64,000 nucleotides of DNA from Kordia sp. SMS9 (lineage in GTDB: Bacteria; Bacteroidota; Bacteroidia; Flavobacteriales; Flavobacteriaceae), in assembly GCF_003352465.1 (NCBI RefSeq), contig NZ_CP031153.1, forward strand, positions 5,357,501 to 5,421,500, written 5' to 3'. Shown one piece after another: positions 8,758 through 16,389 of this stretch. Position 1 is the stretch's first letter. Every line of letters starts with the position of its first letter. A program made the translations under genes and the position numbers. Under the pieces are notes generated by a model. The model worked only from the letters and a program-made list of their open reading frames with translations, ran no database searches and was not told the origin of the DNA.

Positions 8758-8847
8758 AGTTAATTCAAGTAAGTATTTCACAAATAATGCTTTACACCTT
8801 GTAAAGATAGTAAAGCATTAAGTTATTATTTATTTTTAAAGTAAGAA

Positions 8848-9081
8848 TTAACTTTTTTTCTTTAAATTTTTTTCTTTCTCAAAACCAGGACGCACATCGC
8901 CTTCTTTATCTTTGGTTGTTGTAATAGGATTTGGATTAGTAGTATCTCCTTCAGCATTTGCTATTTCAGATTTGGGAGTAGGTTTAATTAATTGATCTCT
9001 AGCACTTTCAGTTTCATCTTGTTTAATCTTTGTAGTTTCTGTACTTTTTGCCTCCAAAGAAGTTTTTTTTGGATTTGTCAT
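8848..9081 (-). CDS. Small disordered Lys/Thr/Pro-rich protein
   Basis: A 77-residue ORF rich in Lys, Glu, Thr and Pro with no hydrophobic core, signal peptide or recognised domain; it is predicted to be intrinsically disordered. The ATG at 9081 is preceded by an A-rich stretch typical of Bacteroidota starts. It is separated from the histidine kinase gene by 90 bases and need not belong to that operon. I do not recognise it. Low-complexity proteins of this size occur widely in Flavobacteriia and are often of unknown role. Confidence 0.55.
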   Translation of the reverse strand: MTNPKKTSLEAKSTETTKIKQDETESARDQLIKPTPKSEIANAEGDTTNPNPITTTKDKEGDVRPGFEKEKNLKKKS

Positions 9082-9254
9082 AATTAGGGTTTATTTAGAT
9101 TTATGTGCACAAATATGAAGCTATTTGAAAGTCAAAAAATCAGCACTAATTATGATTCTATGTAGTAACTTATTGGTATTTTTATCTAAAAACAAATGAA
9201 AAGTATAACAAAATTAAACTCCTTTACTGTAATAGAAAGCTTGTTCTTATAAAA

Positions 9255-9371
9255 CTAACGAACTCCAAAATCACTATTCTTTAAAATCAAATTAATCAAC
9301 TCCAAATCCTCCTCCAAAAAGTTCGAAATCTTTCTCTTCGACTCCACAAATAACGCTCTAAAGCATTGTTT
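9255..9371 (-). pseudogene. Possible C-terminal gene remnant (about 38 codons, no start)
   Basis: An open minus-strand frame of 38 codons ends at TAG 9257-9255 and reads like a natural protein tail (RALFVESKRKISNFLEEDLE followed by LINLILKNSDFGVR). It begins after a TAA at 9374-9372 and has no start codon. It may be the decayed end of a gene, or chance coding in a low-complexity region. A hairpin overlaps its 5' end. The rest of the 426-base gap 9082-9507 shows no gene. Confidence 0.25.
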
Positions 9372-9381
9372 TTAGGGCGTT
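9352..9381 (+). terminator. Hairpin, possible terminator or remnant repeat
   Basis: Inverted repeat AACGCTCTAAA (9352-9362) against TTTAGGGCGTT (9371-9381), 11 bp with one mismatch, an 8-base loop and a plus-strand T-run just after. It has terminator form on the plus strand, but no plus-strand gene precedes it. Confidence 0.4.
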
Positions 9382-9403
9382 TGTTTTTTGATATTGGATC
9401 AAA

Positions 9404-9435
9404 AAAAAATCTTAGCGGTATGGCTAAGATTTTTT
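9404..9435. terminator. Bidirectional intrinsic terminator after the PPTase gene
   Basis: A perfect 13-bp stem: A/T-run plus CTTAGC (to 9416), loop GGTATG (9417-9422), GCTAAG plus T-run (9423-9435). The flanking A and T runs make it work on either strand. It lies about 70 bases downstream of the phosphopantetheinyl transferase stop, so it most likely ends the carbamoyltransferase-PPTase transcript. Confidence 0.75.
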
Positions 9436-9507
9436 AATACATTCTGTTACTTCTACTGGTAATTTTTGACATTGTACACTACATAGATTATATATTTATG
9501 CTAATTT

Positions 9508-10152
9508 TTAATGTATACACTGTATCGGCTGTTGGTAAAAACATTGTATGTCCTTTTCAAGACTTATGGAAGTCGCCATGTAAATGATGTAGTTTTCATC
9601 TATGTCAACTGGGTATAAATTGTATTTTTTATTTTCTAACATTACAGATAAACTCAAAGTGTTTATGGTATTGAGCGGTATGTACAATCCTCTACCATCT
9701 GCTTTGACAATGGCTTCTTTGCGAGTCCAAAAAGTATAAAAATTATCGTATGTTTTAATCTGTTTTTTTTCTTCTATAGAAAAGACTTTTTTAAAACCTT
9801 CCATTATTAATGGTTTGATTTCTTCAATGTCAATGCCTAAATTTTGTTTTTCGTCAGTACTTATGGCACACACAATATATTCCCCTGAGTGAGAAATGTT
9901 AAACCCAAAATCACTATTTACAAAATACGGTTTTCCATATTTGTTTTTTTGTAAACATTCCAGAGACTCATTATAGCCAAATTGAGAAATGGCCTCTTTA
10001 AGCAATAGCTTTCCATATAAAAATGAATGGGCGTCTTGCCATCGTGTATACTTTCGCAATCTTTCCTGCATTTTTTTTGGTAAGAGAGACACTCCTTTTT
10101 CAAAAGAATGGCTAGGCAACTGCTCACACTTGGTATAATATACTGCTGTCAT
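9508..10152 (-). CDS. Sfp-type 4'-phosphopantetheinyl transferase
   Basis: This enzyme transfers phosphopantetheine from CoA to the conserved serine of carrier proteins, a step required by every T/ACP domain of the nearby NRPS/PKS genes. Visible motifs: KPYF...FNISHSGEY (74-92), the Mg-binding GIDIEEI (106-112, Asp108 and Glu110) and FWTRKEAIVKADGRGL (141-156, Lys145/Glu146). Length (214) is typical of the Sfp/Gsp class rather than the short AcpS class. It lies 52 bases after the carbamoyltransferase gene on the same strand, and a strong terminator follows, so the two are probably a two-gene operon. It lies 5.5 kb beyond the end of the biosynthetic genes but is the only activating enzyme in the window and presumably serves them. 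Confidence 0.92.
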   Translation of the reverse strand: MTAVYYTKCEQLPSHSFEKGVSLLPKKMQERLRKYTRWQDAHSFLYGKLLLKEAISQFGYNESLECLQKNKYGKPYFVNSDFGFNISHSGEYIVCAISTDEKQNLGIDIEEIKPLIMEGFKKVFSIEEKKQIKTYDNFYTFWTRKEAIVKADGRGLYIPLNTINTLSLSVMLENKKYNLYPVDIDENYIIYMATSISLEKDIQCFYQQPIQCIH

Positions 10153-10204
10153 GATTTTATTTTTTTAAATTTGATAACTGCATTTTGCATTGGATACACG
10201 ACGA

Positions 10205-11143
10205 TTACCGCATGCACCACTCCAAAACTGCTTTTGCACTGTGTGCCTTGTTTTCTGCTTGGTCGAAAACAATACTTTTTACACCATCAATGACAGAAGC
10301 TTCCACTTCGTCGCCTCGATGCGCTGGTAAATCGTGCATAAAAATTGCATTCGGAAATTGATGCATCAGTTCTTGCGTTACTGTAAATGGTTCAAAAAGT
10401 TCTCGCCAATTAGCATCTGGTTTTGTGGTACCTGTAGTTTGCCAACGTGTGGTATATACAATATCTGCGCGTTTCGGAAGATTGCTTAAATCGTGAAATT
10501 CTTCTATAACCGTATTTCTTTTGGCAGCTTCTTCTTTGGCGTAGTTGAGTAACATTGGATCTATGTTGTAATTTTGAGGCGTGAAAAAGCTGATTTTCAT
10601 ATTTGGAAATTTAGCAATACCCAATGCCAAGGCCGTTGTAGTATTGTTTCCTTCTCCTAAGTACACAATTTCTAATCCTGATAATTTTCCGAAATGTTGT
10701 TTTATCGTGGTCAAATCTGCCAGTGCTTGTGTAGGATGTTCATCTTCGGTCATGGCATTGACGATGGACATTCTTTCTTGGTTGGCAAATGCTCTGAGTA
10801 TGGCTGGACTTTCTGCAGTTCGCAGTACCAAACCATCTAACATTCGAGAAAGTACGGCTAAGGTATCGTCCATGGTTTCTCCAGTATTTACTTGTAAGTC
10901 ATTGGGACCGTAAGCAATCACCTGCGCACCTAATCGTAGTGCAGCGGTTGTAAAAGCCGTTCTTGTCCTTGTAGAAGTCTTTTTAAAATAAATACCGATT
11001 ACTTTTCCTTTGAGTTGTTCTCCCTGAACTACATTTCCTTCTGAGTACTCAATACCTCTGTTGATGATATCGAGTGTTTCTTGAGGAGACAAATCTTTTA
11101 AAGAAATTACATGTTTTCTTTTTTTCATTGCTACTGAATTCAT
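10205..11143 (-). CDS. Ornithine-carbamoyltransferase-family enzyme with altered HCLP motif
   Basis: The carbamoyl-phosphate site is intact: STRTRT (about 57-62, counting from ATG 11143) and HPTQ (about 136-139). The amine-side motif, normally HCLPA in ornithine carbamoyltransferases, here reads HDLPAHRGDEVEAS (from about residue 270). The cysteine that contacts ornithine is therefore Asp, which suggests a different amine acceptor. Length (312) is normal for the family. An upstream in-frame GTG at 11179 would add 12 basic residues; I chose the ATG because the A-rich sequence before it is typical of this phylum. It is paired with the phosphopantetheinyl transferase, and the cluster makes L-2,3-diaminopropionate, so carbamoylation of that amino acid to 3-ureidoalanine is a plausible role (inference). 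Ordinary arginine biosynthesis is the alternative. Confidence 0.85.
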   Translation of the reverse strand: MNSVAMKKRKHVISLKDLSPQETLDIINRGIEYSEGNVVQGEQLKGKVIGIYFKKTSTRTRTAFTTAALRLGAQVIAYGPNDLQVNTGETMDDTLAVLSRMLDGLVLRTAESPAILRAFANQERMSIVNAMTEDEHPTQALADLTTIKQHFGKLSGLEIVYLGEGNNTTTALALGIAKFPNMKISFFTPQNYNIDPMLLNYAKEEAAKRNTVIEEFHDLSNLPKRADIVYTTRWQTTGTTKPDANWRELFEPFTVTQELMHQFPNAIFMHDLPAHRGDEVEASVIDGVKSIVFDQAENKAHSAKAVLEWCMR

Positions 11144-11297
11144 TTTATTTTTAGGTTTTTGATTAGTATTACGAGCCACACTTTTCGCGGTGTGGTGTTT
11201 ATATTTTTTTGAATAAAAAAGGGCATTGTAAGATGAAATACAAATTATCTCAACAATGGTAAAGCATGCTACTTTTCTATTTTGATGGATCGAATTT

Positions 11298-13748
11298 TTA
11301 GTTCAATCTATTTTTTTCCTCTTGTGCACCACCTCTTTTGTTGGTCGATTTTAGTTTTACATTTCCAAACTTATAGGTTAAACTTAATCGGATGACACGA
11401 CTGTCAAAGGTTCTAACCACATCAAAATTACTGCCTGCTTGGTCACTAAAAACACCTCTATCGCCCCAAGTATTCAGAATATCGCTGATGGATAATTGAA
11501 CATTCATGTTATTGTCTAGAAATTTTCTATTCACACCTAAATCTATACCATAAAAAGGTTCAAGATTTAATACGCCATATACATTAGATGAGATGTAGTT
11601 TGCTCTAAATTCAGCAGACGATCTATCATCAATGGTAAAGGTATGATTGCTACTTGCTTGCCATGCCAATTGTTCTAACTGCACGGGCGCGCCTTCTATA
11701 TTGTTAGAATCATATTGGTTGTAAAACATGGTAAAGTTATTGTAACTTCTCCACCAATTTGCAATTTTAATTGGCGCATTTACATTTAAACTATACGATT
11801 GAAATCCGTTCAGATTTGCATCTGTTTGCGAGATTGAATTCGTCACAGGATCTGTCAGTATGATATTTGCAATAACATCCTCTGTGTTGCTGTAATTGAA
11901 ATCAAATTTATATTTATTTTTTAAGGTATAACTCAACGTATACGAATCTGTATATTGTGGATTTAAGAACGGATTTCCAAATCGGAATGTATATTCGTCA
12001 ATGTAATACACAAAAGGATTTAAAGAGGCGTAGTTTGGTCGGTCAATTCTTCTTCCATAACTCGCACTTATCGAATTGTTTTCGTCTATTTTTTTCTGTA
12101 ATGAAAGTGTTGGAAACAGATTAGTATACGTTCTACTGACTTCATTGCCATCTGTTATAGAGTTTCCGTTTGATTGTGTTCTTTCTGCACGCAATCCAGC
12201 TTGCAAAGCGTACGAACCAAATTGCGTATTAAAGTTTACATACGCCGCAGTAATTTCTTCTTTGTAGACGAATTGATTGCTTCGAGTTGCATCATTTACA
12301 TAGTTTCCATTCATTTCTAGCACATCAAACTGAAGTATGTTATCCGTTTCTACCGAACTGAATTTTAGTCCAGTTTCTAATTTCGATTTTTCATTCAACG
12401 GAAGTGACAAATCTGCCTTTCCTACATGAATCGTTGCATCTTGTGGCGTTAAGTTTCTAAAATTATTAGGATCACGAAATTCAGTGCCACTTGCATCTAA
12501 GAAACGGTTTCCAAACTCAAAACTTTCATCTTTATTGGAAAGTGTGTAATCGTAACTCATGTTTAGATTGGAACCAATGGTATCAAGTTTTACGTCGTAA
12601 TTCACATTAAATGTTAAATATTCGTTTGGATACCTTCCAATTGTTGAACCGATCACCGTTGAATCTACTTGTTGTAATTGTGATCCAATATCGTTTCTAG
12701 CTCTAATTTTAGAGTTTCCTGTGACATAATTTCCACTAACAATAAAACCTAGTGTGCTTTTTGGAGATATGTTGATATCTGTGCCTATTTTAAAATTGTG
12801 TATTTTAAATCTATATCTTTCAAAAGATGACGACGTAAAGAAGAGCGATTCTCCTGATAATTCTGTGAATCTATCAATATCAATAGTACCAAAATTTACA
12901 TTGTCTGAGTAATCGTAACTCGCAAAAACATTGACGGTTTTGTTTCTATGGTTCATTGCGATTCCTCCATTTGTTTTTCTGTATACTCCTTGTCCGTAGC
13001 TCAAATTTAGATTGATATTGGTTCCTTCATTTTCACTTTTTTTCATGATGATATTAATGATTCCAGCATTTCCTGCCGCATCGTATTTTGCAGGAGGATT
13101 GGTCATAATTTCAATAGATTTGATATTGCTTGACTGCGTAGATTCTAACAGCGTCGTCAATTGTTCCGGTGAAAGATAGGTTTGCTTTCCATTGATTAAA
13201 ATTAATACATTGGTTTTTCCTACCAAACTCAGCACTCCGTTAGTATTGCTCACTCCAGGTGATTTATTTAAGATGTCCAATGCTGTATTTCCAGTAGCTA
13301 ATATGCTATTTTCAATATTTAATACAACTCTATCAGCTTTATTCTGAATGAGTGCTTTTTTTCCAGTGACAGTTACAGCATTTAAGGCAATATTTTCTTC
13401 TTCTAGCTGTATGGTACCAAAATTTTTCTTTTCATTTGGCGCAAGCATAAAAGGTTCCGATTGGTAGGTTTTAAATCCTATAACACTTATAGAAACGTAG
13501 TAGTTTCCGGTAGCTATATTTTCCATGACAAACACACCTTCTTCGTCAGTGATGGCTCCTTTTGCCATGCTTGCATCAGACGTATTGAATAAGATTACAT
13601 TTGCATAAGGCAAGGTTTCATTTTTGACAGTTGTTATTTTTCCTTCCATCTTTGTACCTGCGGTAGATTGTGCTGCTACTTGAATCGTTTGCAGCAATAG
13701 AAAGCAAAAAATTATATTTGATAAGATTAATTTTTTAGGTGTTTTCAT
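11298..13748 (-). CDS. TonB-dependent-receptor-like outer membrane beta-barrel protein
   Basis: A signal peptide (IIFCFLLLQTIQVAAQ) is followed by a carboxypeptidase-D-like regulatory domain (about 33-120), a plug domain (about 130-235, with LNKSPGVSNTNGVLSLVGK and INGKQTYLSPEQL) and a C-terminal barrel of the OMP_b-brl_3 type, rich in alternating aromatic strands. At 816 residues it has the length usual for this family. It resides in the outer membrane. Such proteins import or sense nutrients, metal chelates or peptides; the substrate cannot be read. It lies 89 bases downstream of two small membrane proteins and an ECF sigma factor on the same strand, so it may belong to that operon. A role in uptake of the cluster product is possible but not shown. 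Confidence 0.9.
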   Translation of the reverse strand: MKTPKKLILSNIIFCFLLLQTIQVAAQSTAGTKMEGKITTVKNETLPYANVILFNTSDASMAKGAITDEEGVFVMENIATGNYYVSISVIGFKTYQSEPFMLAPNEKKNFGTIQLEEENIALNAVTVTGKKALIQNKADRVVLNIENSILATGNTALDILNKSPGVSNTNGVLSLVGKTNVLILINGKQTYLSPEQLTTLLESTQSSNIKSIEIMTNPPAKYDAAGNAGIINIIMKKSENEGTNINLNLSYGQGVYRKTNGGIAMNHRNKTVNVFASYDYSDNVNFGTIDIDRFTELSGESLFFTSSSFERYRFKIHNFKIGTDINISPKSTLGFIVSGNYVTGNSKIRARNDIGSQLQQVDSTVIGSTIGRYPNEYLTFNVNYDVKLDTIGSNLNMSYDYTLSNKDESFEFGNRFLDASGTEFRDPNNFRNLTPQDATIHVGKADLSLPLNEKSKLETGLKFSSVETDNILQFDVLEMNGNYVNDATRSNQFVYKEEITAAYVNFNTQFGSYALQAGLRAERTQSNGNSITDGNEVSRTYTNLFPTLSLQKKIDENNSISASYGRRIDRPNYASLNPFVYYIDEYTFRFGNPFLNPQYTDSYTLSYTLKNKYKFDFNYSNTEDVIANIILTDPVTNSISQTDANLNGFQSYSLNVNAPIKIANWWRSYNNFTMFYNQYDSNNIEGAPVQLEQLAWQASSNHTFTIDDRSSAEFRANYISSNVYGVLNLEPFYGIDLGVNRKFLDNNMNVQLSISDILNTWGDRGVFSDQAGSNFDVVRTFDSRVIRLSLTYKFGNVKLKSTNKRGGAQEEKNRLN

Positions 13749-13837
13749 AGTTAAATTTTTAAAAAGAGTTCCTAGCCCTAAAAGCTTTTTTGGGGTGTAA
13801 TTAAAATATTAGTAAATACGTGTGTGTGATAAAGAAG

Positions 13838-14203
13838 CTAGTTCTTACCTTGATTTTTAGGAAAATAATAGGCTATTAAATAGTATGCTAATAAACCTGT
13901 AGATAAGAATATACATAATACGCCGTATGGCAATATGGATTCGTCCATGCTGTATGGTAAAAATTCTTGAACTATAAGACCAAATCCGCCAAAGAGTCCT
14001 AGAAAAATCCATTTTAATACATTTCTTTTTTTATCATCAGGATCGGTGTTTGATTCAAGAATTGCATTAATTAATTTTTGATCATTTAGATTGGTTTCTA
14101 CCATTCTTCTTTTGAGTCTGTATTTCATCAAATTGATAATTACGGACACTATCAACCAAGTGGTTGCTATAATCATTACAAAGGGTGCGATTTTTACAAG
14201 CAT
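13838..14203 (-). CDS. Small inner-membrane protein (DUF6249-like), three TM segments
   Basis: A 121-residue protein with hydrophobic helices near 6-25, 63-82 and 90-113, separated by a charged cytoplasmic loop (KYRLKRRMVE...TDPDDKKRNV). The spacing and the short acidic loop resemble small membrane proteins that often follow ECF sigma/anti-sigma pairs in Flavobacteriia; I assign the DUF6249-like name only loosely. It lies 74 bases after the anti-sigma-like gene on the same strand and is probably co-transcribed. No enzymatic residues are evident. Confidence 0.7.
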   Translation of the reverse strand: MLVKIAPFVMIIATTWLIVSVIINLMKYRLKRRMVETNLNDQKLINAILESNTDPDDKKRNVLKWIFLGLFGGFGLIVQEFLPYSMDESILPYGVLCIFLSTGLLAYYLIAYYFPKNQGKN

Positions 14204-14277
14204 AATATATGGGTTTTAGTAAGTAGACAACTACCTTTTGGTTTCGGTTGCAACAAACGCATATTTTTTTTATTTTT

Positions 14278-14715
14278 TTATGATTTGATAGCGTTTTGTA
14301 GCGAACTACGACTTTTTAGAAGCCTTTGGTCCATAATAATACTGATCAATATGGCAACAATGATGATGATGATAAATCCTTTAAATTTATCTATCATTCC
14401 AAAAAATGGTGTGAGTGTATCTCTTAACATGTAAAACATGGTGGCAATGAAACTTATTCCAACAAGAGAAAATATTCCTAAAATCCAATAAAATGTAGTG
14501 TCGTCAGCTTGTTTCTTTTCAAGTTCTAAACGTCTGATGGTTGATGATTTAAATGCATACGAAAGTCCTTGTGCTGGCTTTTCTTGTAAAGAATCATACA
14601 ACAAAGCATAGGCCTCAAAATCTGCATCATCTGCCATTTGAGGTAATGAATTTTCTGCATCTTGTCCTTTGTTGTCGAGAAATTGTTGAATGTTATGATC
14701 TTTATTTTCCTCCAT
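14278..14715 (-). CDS. Predicted anti-sigma-factor-like membrane protein
   Basis: A 145-residue protein with a soluble acidic N-terminal part (1-70) and two transmembrane helices (about 80-97 and 112-128). Its start overlaps the end of the ECF sigma gene by 14 bases, the arrangement expected for a cognate regulator that binds and holds the sigma factor at the membrane. No zinc-finger (HxxxCxxC) anti-sigma motif is present, so this would be a non-ZAS type; the function is inferred from context. Confidence 0.7.
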   Translation of the reverse strand: MEENKDHNIQQFLDNKGQDAENSLPQMADDADFEAYALLYDSLQEKPAQGLSYAFKSSTIRRLELEKKQADDTTFYWILGIFSLVGISFIATMFYMLRDTLTPFFGMIDKFKGFIIIIIVAILISIIMDQRLLKSRSSLQNAIKS

Positions 14716-15262
14716 AATCGTCTATTAAATATGCTTTAATTTTATCCTTTAGCAGCTTACGCGCTCTAAACAAATGACTTTTTATAGTTCCTTTTGCGAT
14801 TCCTGTGGTTTGGTGAATTTCTTCAATTGAAAATTCTTCCAAATGATACAACGTAAGCAATACACAATACTTTTCTGGCAACTGTGCTATGAGTTTGTGA
14901 ACGTATTCAGTCGTATTTTTTTTGATCAATACTTCATCTGGCCCGTCCATATCAGCTTCCACCGAGAAACTATTTTCTAAATCATCATGCGTATCGTTCT
15001 TTTTATTTTTTTTCAAATAATTGAGTGCTGTAAAATACGCAATTTTAGCAATCCATGTAGACAGTTTTGACTCCTGTTTGAAACTGCCAACGCCTTTGTA
15101 AATTTTTACAAACACTTCTTGGCAAACGTCTTCAGCATCCATTTGCTTGGGCAAAATCCTTCTGACAACATTAAAAATCAAATTTTGATAGTTGTCTACT
15201 AACAAAGAAAAAGCTTTGGTATCCCCTTTTTTTAGTAAGTCTATGAGTTCTTTTTCTTCCAT
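14702..15262 (-). CDS. ECF-family RNA polymerase sigma factor
   Basis: A 186-residue sigma-70 family protein with only regions 2 and 4: region 2 with LLVDNYQNLIFNVVRRIL, DAEDVCQEVFVKIYKG and KLSTWIAKIAYFTALNYLKK; region 4 with LPEKYCVLLTLYHLEEFSIEEI and GTIKSHLFRARKLLKDKI. I chose ATG 15262 because the upstream extension to 15307 adds a sequence unlike any sigma N-terminus. It directs transcription of a small regulon, typically including itself and adjacent envelope genes; here the likely targets are the two membrane proteins and the TonB-type receptor downstream. It is probably held by the overlapping membrane protein. Confidence 0.93.
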   Translation of the reverse strand: MEEKELIDLLKKGDTKAFSLLVDNYQNLIFNVVRRILPKQMDAEDVCQEVFVKIYKGVGSFKQESKLSTWIAKIAYFTALNYLKKNKKNDTHDDLENSFSVEADMDGPDEVLIKKNTTEYVHKLIAQLPEKYCVLLTLYHLEEFSIEEIHQTTGIAKGTIKSHLFRARKLLKDKIKAYLIDDYGGK

Positions 15263-15619
15263 CTTGATTGTACCAAGTAGACAGTATACATTTACATTCG
15301 GTTGCAAAAAAACGAAGATAATTGAACTTTTTTCTGCTCATGATCGTATGTAAGGGGTTTTACGACACATTGTTGCAATTTCAATTTTTCGTATTTTTTT
15401 GAAATTTTATTTAGAAACATTCCTTTTCAAACAAAGCAATAGTTAGTTATTTTCAAATTTGCCTTGTCTTCAAGTTTTAAGTTACGCACAAATAACCAAA
15501 AATAAACCTTAAAAAACAATTTGAATCTACTTACAAAAAAATTATACCCGCGTTACAAACGTATAATTTGTGCAAAAAGCGTTATCTAAAAATCGTTAGA
15601 TCAAGCAGTTTTACTGTTG
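15263..15619. other. Intergenic region between ECF sigma gene and thioesterase gene
   Basis: No gene is seen here. It must contain the promoter of the minus-strand sigma operon and the transcription end of the NRPS operon. A perfect 6-bp AT-rich hairpin ATCTAA-N6-TTAGAT lies at 15584-15601, just after the thioesterase stop, but has no clear T-run. A TAnnTTTG-type box (TATTTTTG, minus strand, 15504-15497) is present without a matching -33 element. Confidence 0.4.
15584..15601 (-). terminator. Weak candidate terminator of the NRPS operon
   Basis: A 6-bp perfect inverted repeat (ATCTAA/TTAGAT, 6-base loop) begins 19 bases beyond the thioesterase stop codon. The sequence after it on the minus strand (AACGCTTTTTGC) has a short T-run, offset by four bases. 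The stem is AT-only except one GC pair, so stability is low. Confidence 0.3.
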
Positions 15620-16354
15620 CTAATATTTTACAGCAAACTTTTCAATACATAAATTATCGTTGATAATATCAATAACGGCTTGCGGATTATCTAACAAAAA
15701 GAAATGTCCGCCTTCCATATAATGTACGGCACACTGTTCTGTGGTATGAAATTTCCATTGCGCGCCTTCTTCTTTCGTAATTTCTTCATCTTGTCCTATG
15801 AGCGCTGTAATATTACAGGATAATGGAAGGATTTCTGGTCTGTCAACAAAGGTTTCCGCAATCGTGAAATCACTTAGTAATAATGGACCAAAAATTGCCT
15901 TTAATTCTGGATTTTTAAAAATTTCAGGAGGTGTCACGCCCAAAGATAAAACTGCTTCTTGAAATTCCAACGCAGTCATATCTCTGTAAAAATTTTCTGT
16001 TTTTGGGATGTGTACAGGTTTTCTTCCAGAAAAAAACACATGCACAGGAGCGTTTCTCCCATGTTTTCGTATTTTCTGAACCAATTCGTACGCCAACAAA
16101 GCGCCCATACTATGTCCAAAAATAGCATAGTCAGATTCGGAAAGATCATCTTTTACGATGTCAAATATATCATTTACAGCTTCCTCTAAATTTGAATAAG
16201 GTTTCTCTGTAAAACGGTTTCCCCTTCCCGCCAAATGAATTGGACATACTTCTATGTGCTTCGCTAATTTTGTATTCCATTGATCGTACATATTTGCAGC
16301 TCCTCCAGCAAATGGCAAACAAAATAGTTTTATTTTATTTTCAATTTGTTTCAT
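15620..16354 (-). CDS. Type II thioesterase (NRPS/PKS editing)
   Basis: A 244-residue alpha/beta hydrolase of the thioesterase II family. The N-terminal LFCLPFAGGAANMY motif, nucleophile Ser82 in IFGHSMGALLAYE and catalytic His near residue 217 in MEGGHFFLLDN are all visible. These enzymes remove wrongly loaded or stalled acyl groups from carrier domains. The gene begins 35 bases after the stop of NRPS-3 and is the last gene of the biosynthetic operon. Release of the final product is more likely done by the thioesterase domain at the end of NRPS-3, leaving this protein an editing role. Confidence 0.93.
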   Translation of the reverse strand: MKQIENKIKLFCLPFAGGAANMYDQWNTKLAKHIEVCPIHLAGRGNRFTEKPYSNLEEAVNDIFDIVKDDLSESDYAIFGHSMGALLAYELVQKIRKHGRNAPVHVFFSGRKPVHIPKTENFYRDMTALEFQEAVLSLGVTPPEIFKNPELKAIFGPLLLSDFTIAETFVDRPEILPLSCNITALIGQDEEITKEEGAQWKFHTTEQCAVHYMEGGHFFLLDNPQAVIDIINDNLCIEKFAVKY

Positions 16355-16389
16355 GAAATGATATTTTTTTATTGTGATGTGATAGTATA

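Noticed and set aside
9352..9381. Reading the hairpin as part of a CRISPR-like or mobile-element end
   Set aside because: Only one copy is present, and there are no flanking repeats or transposase.
10205..11179. GTG start for the carbamoyltransferase (12 extra basic residues)
   Set aside because: The ATG at 11143 has better A-rich upstream context, and the extension is unlike family N-termini.
14702..15307. Longer start of the ECF sigma factor at 15307
   Set aside because: The added 15 residues do not resemble any sigma N-terminus; ATG 15262 gives the usual MEEKELIDLL start.
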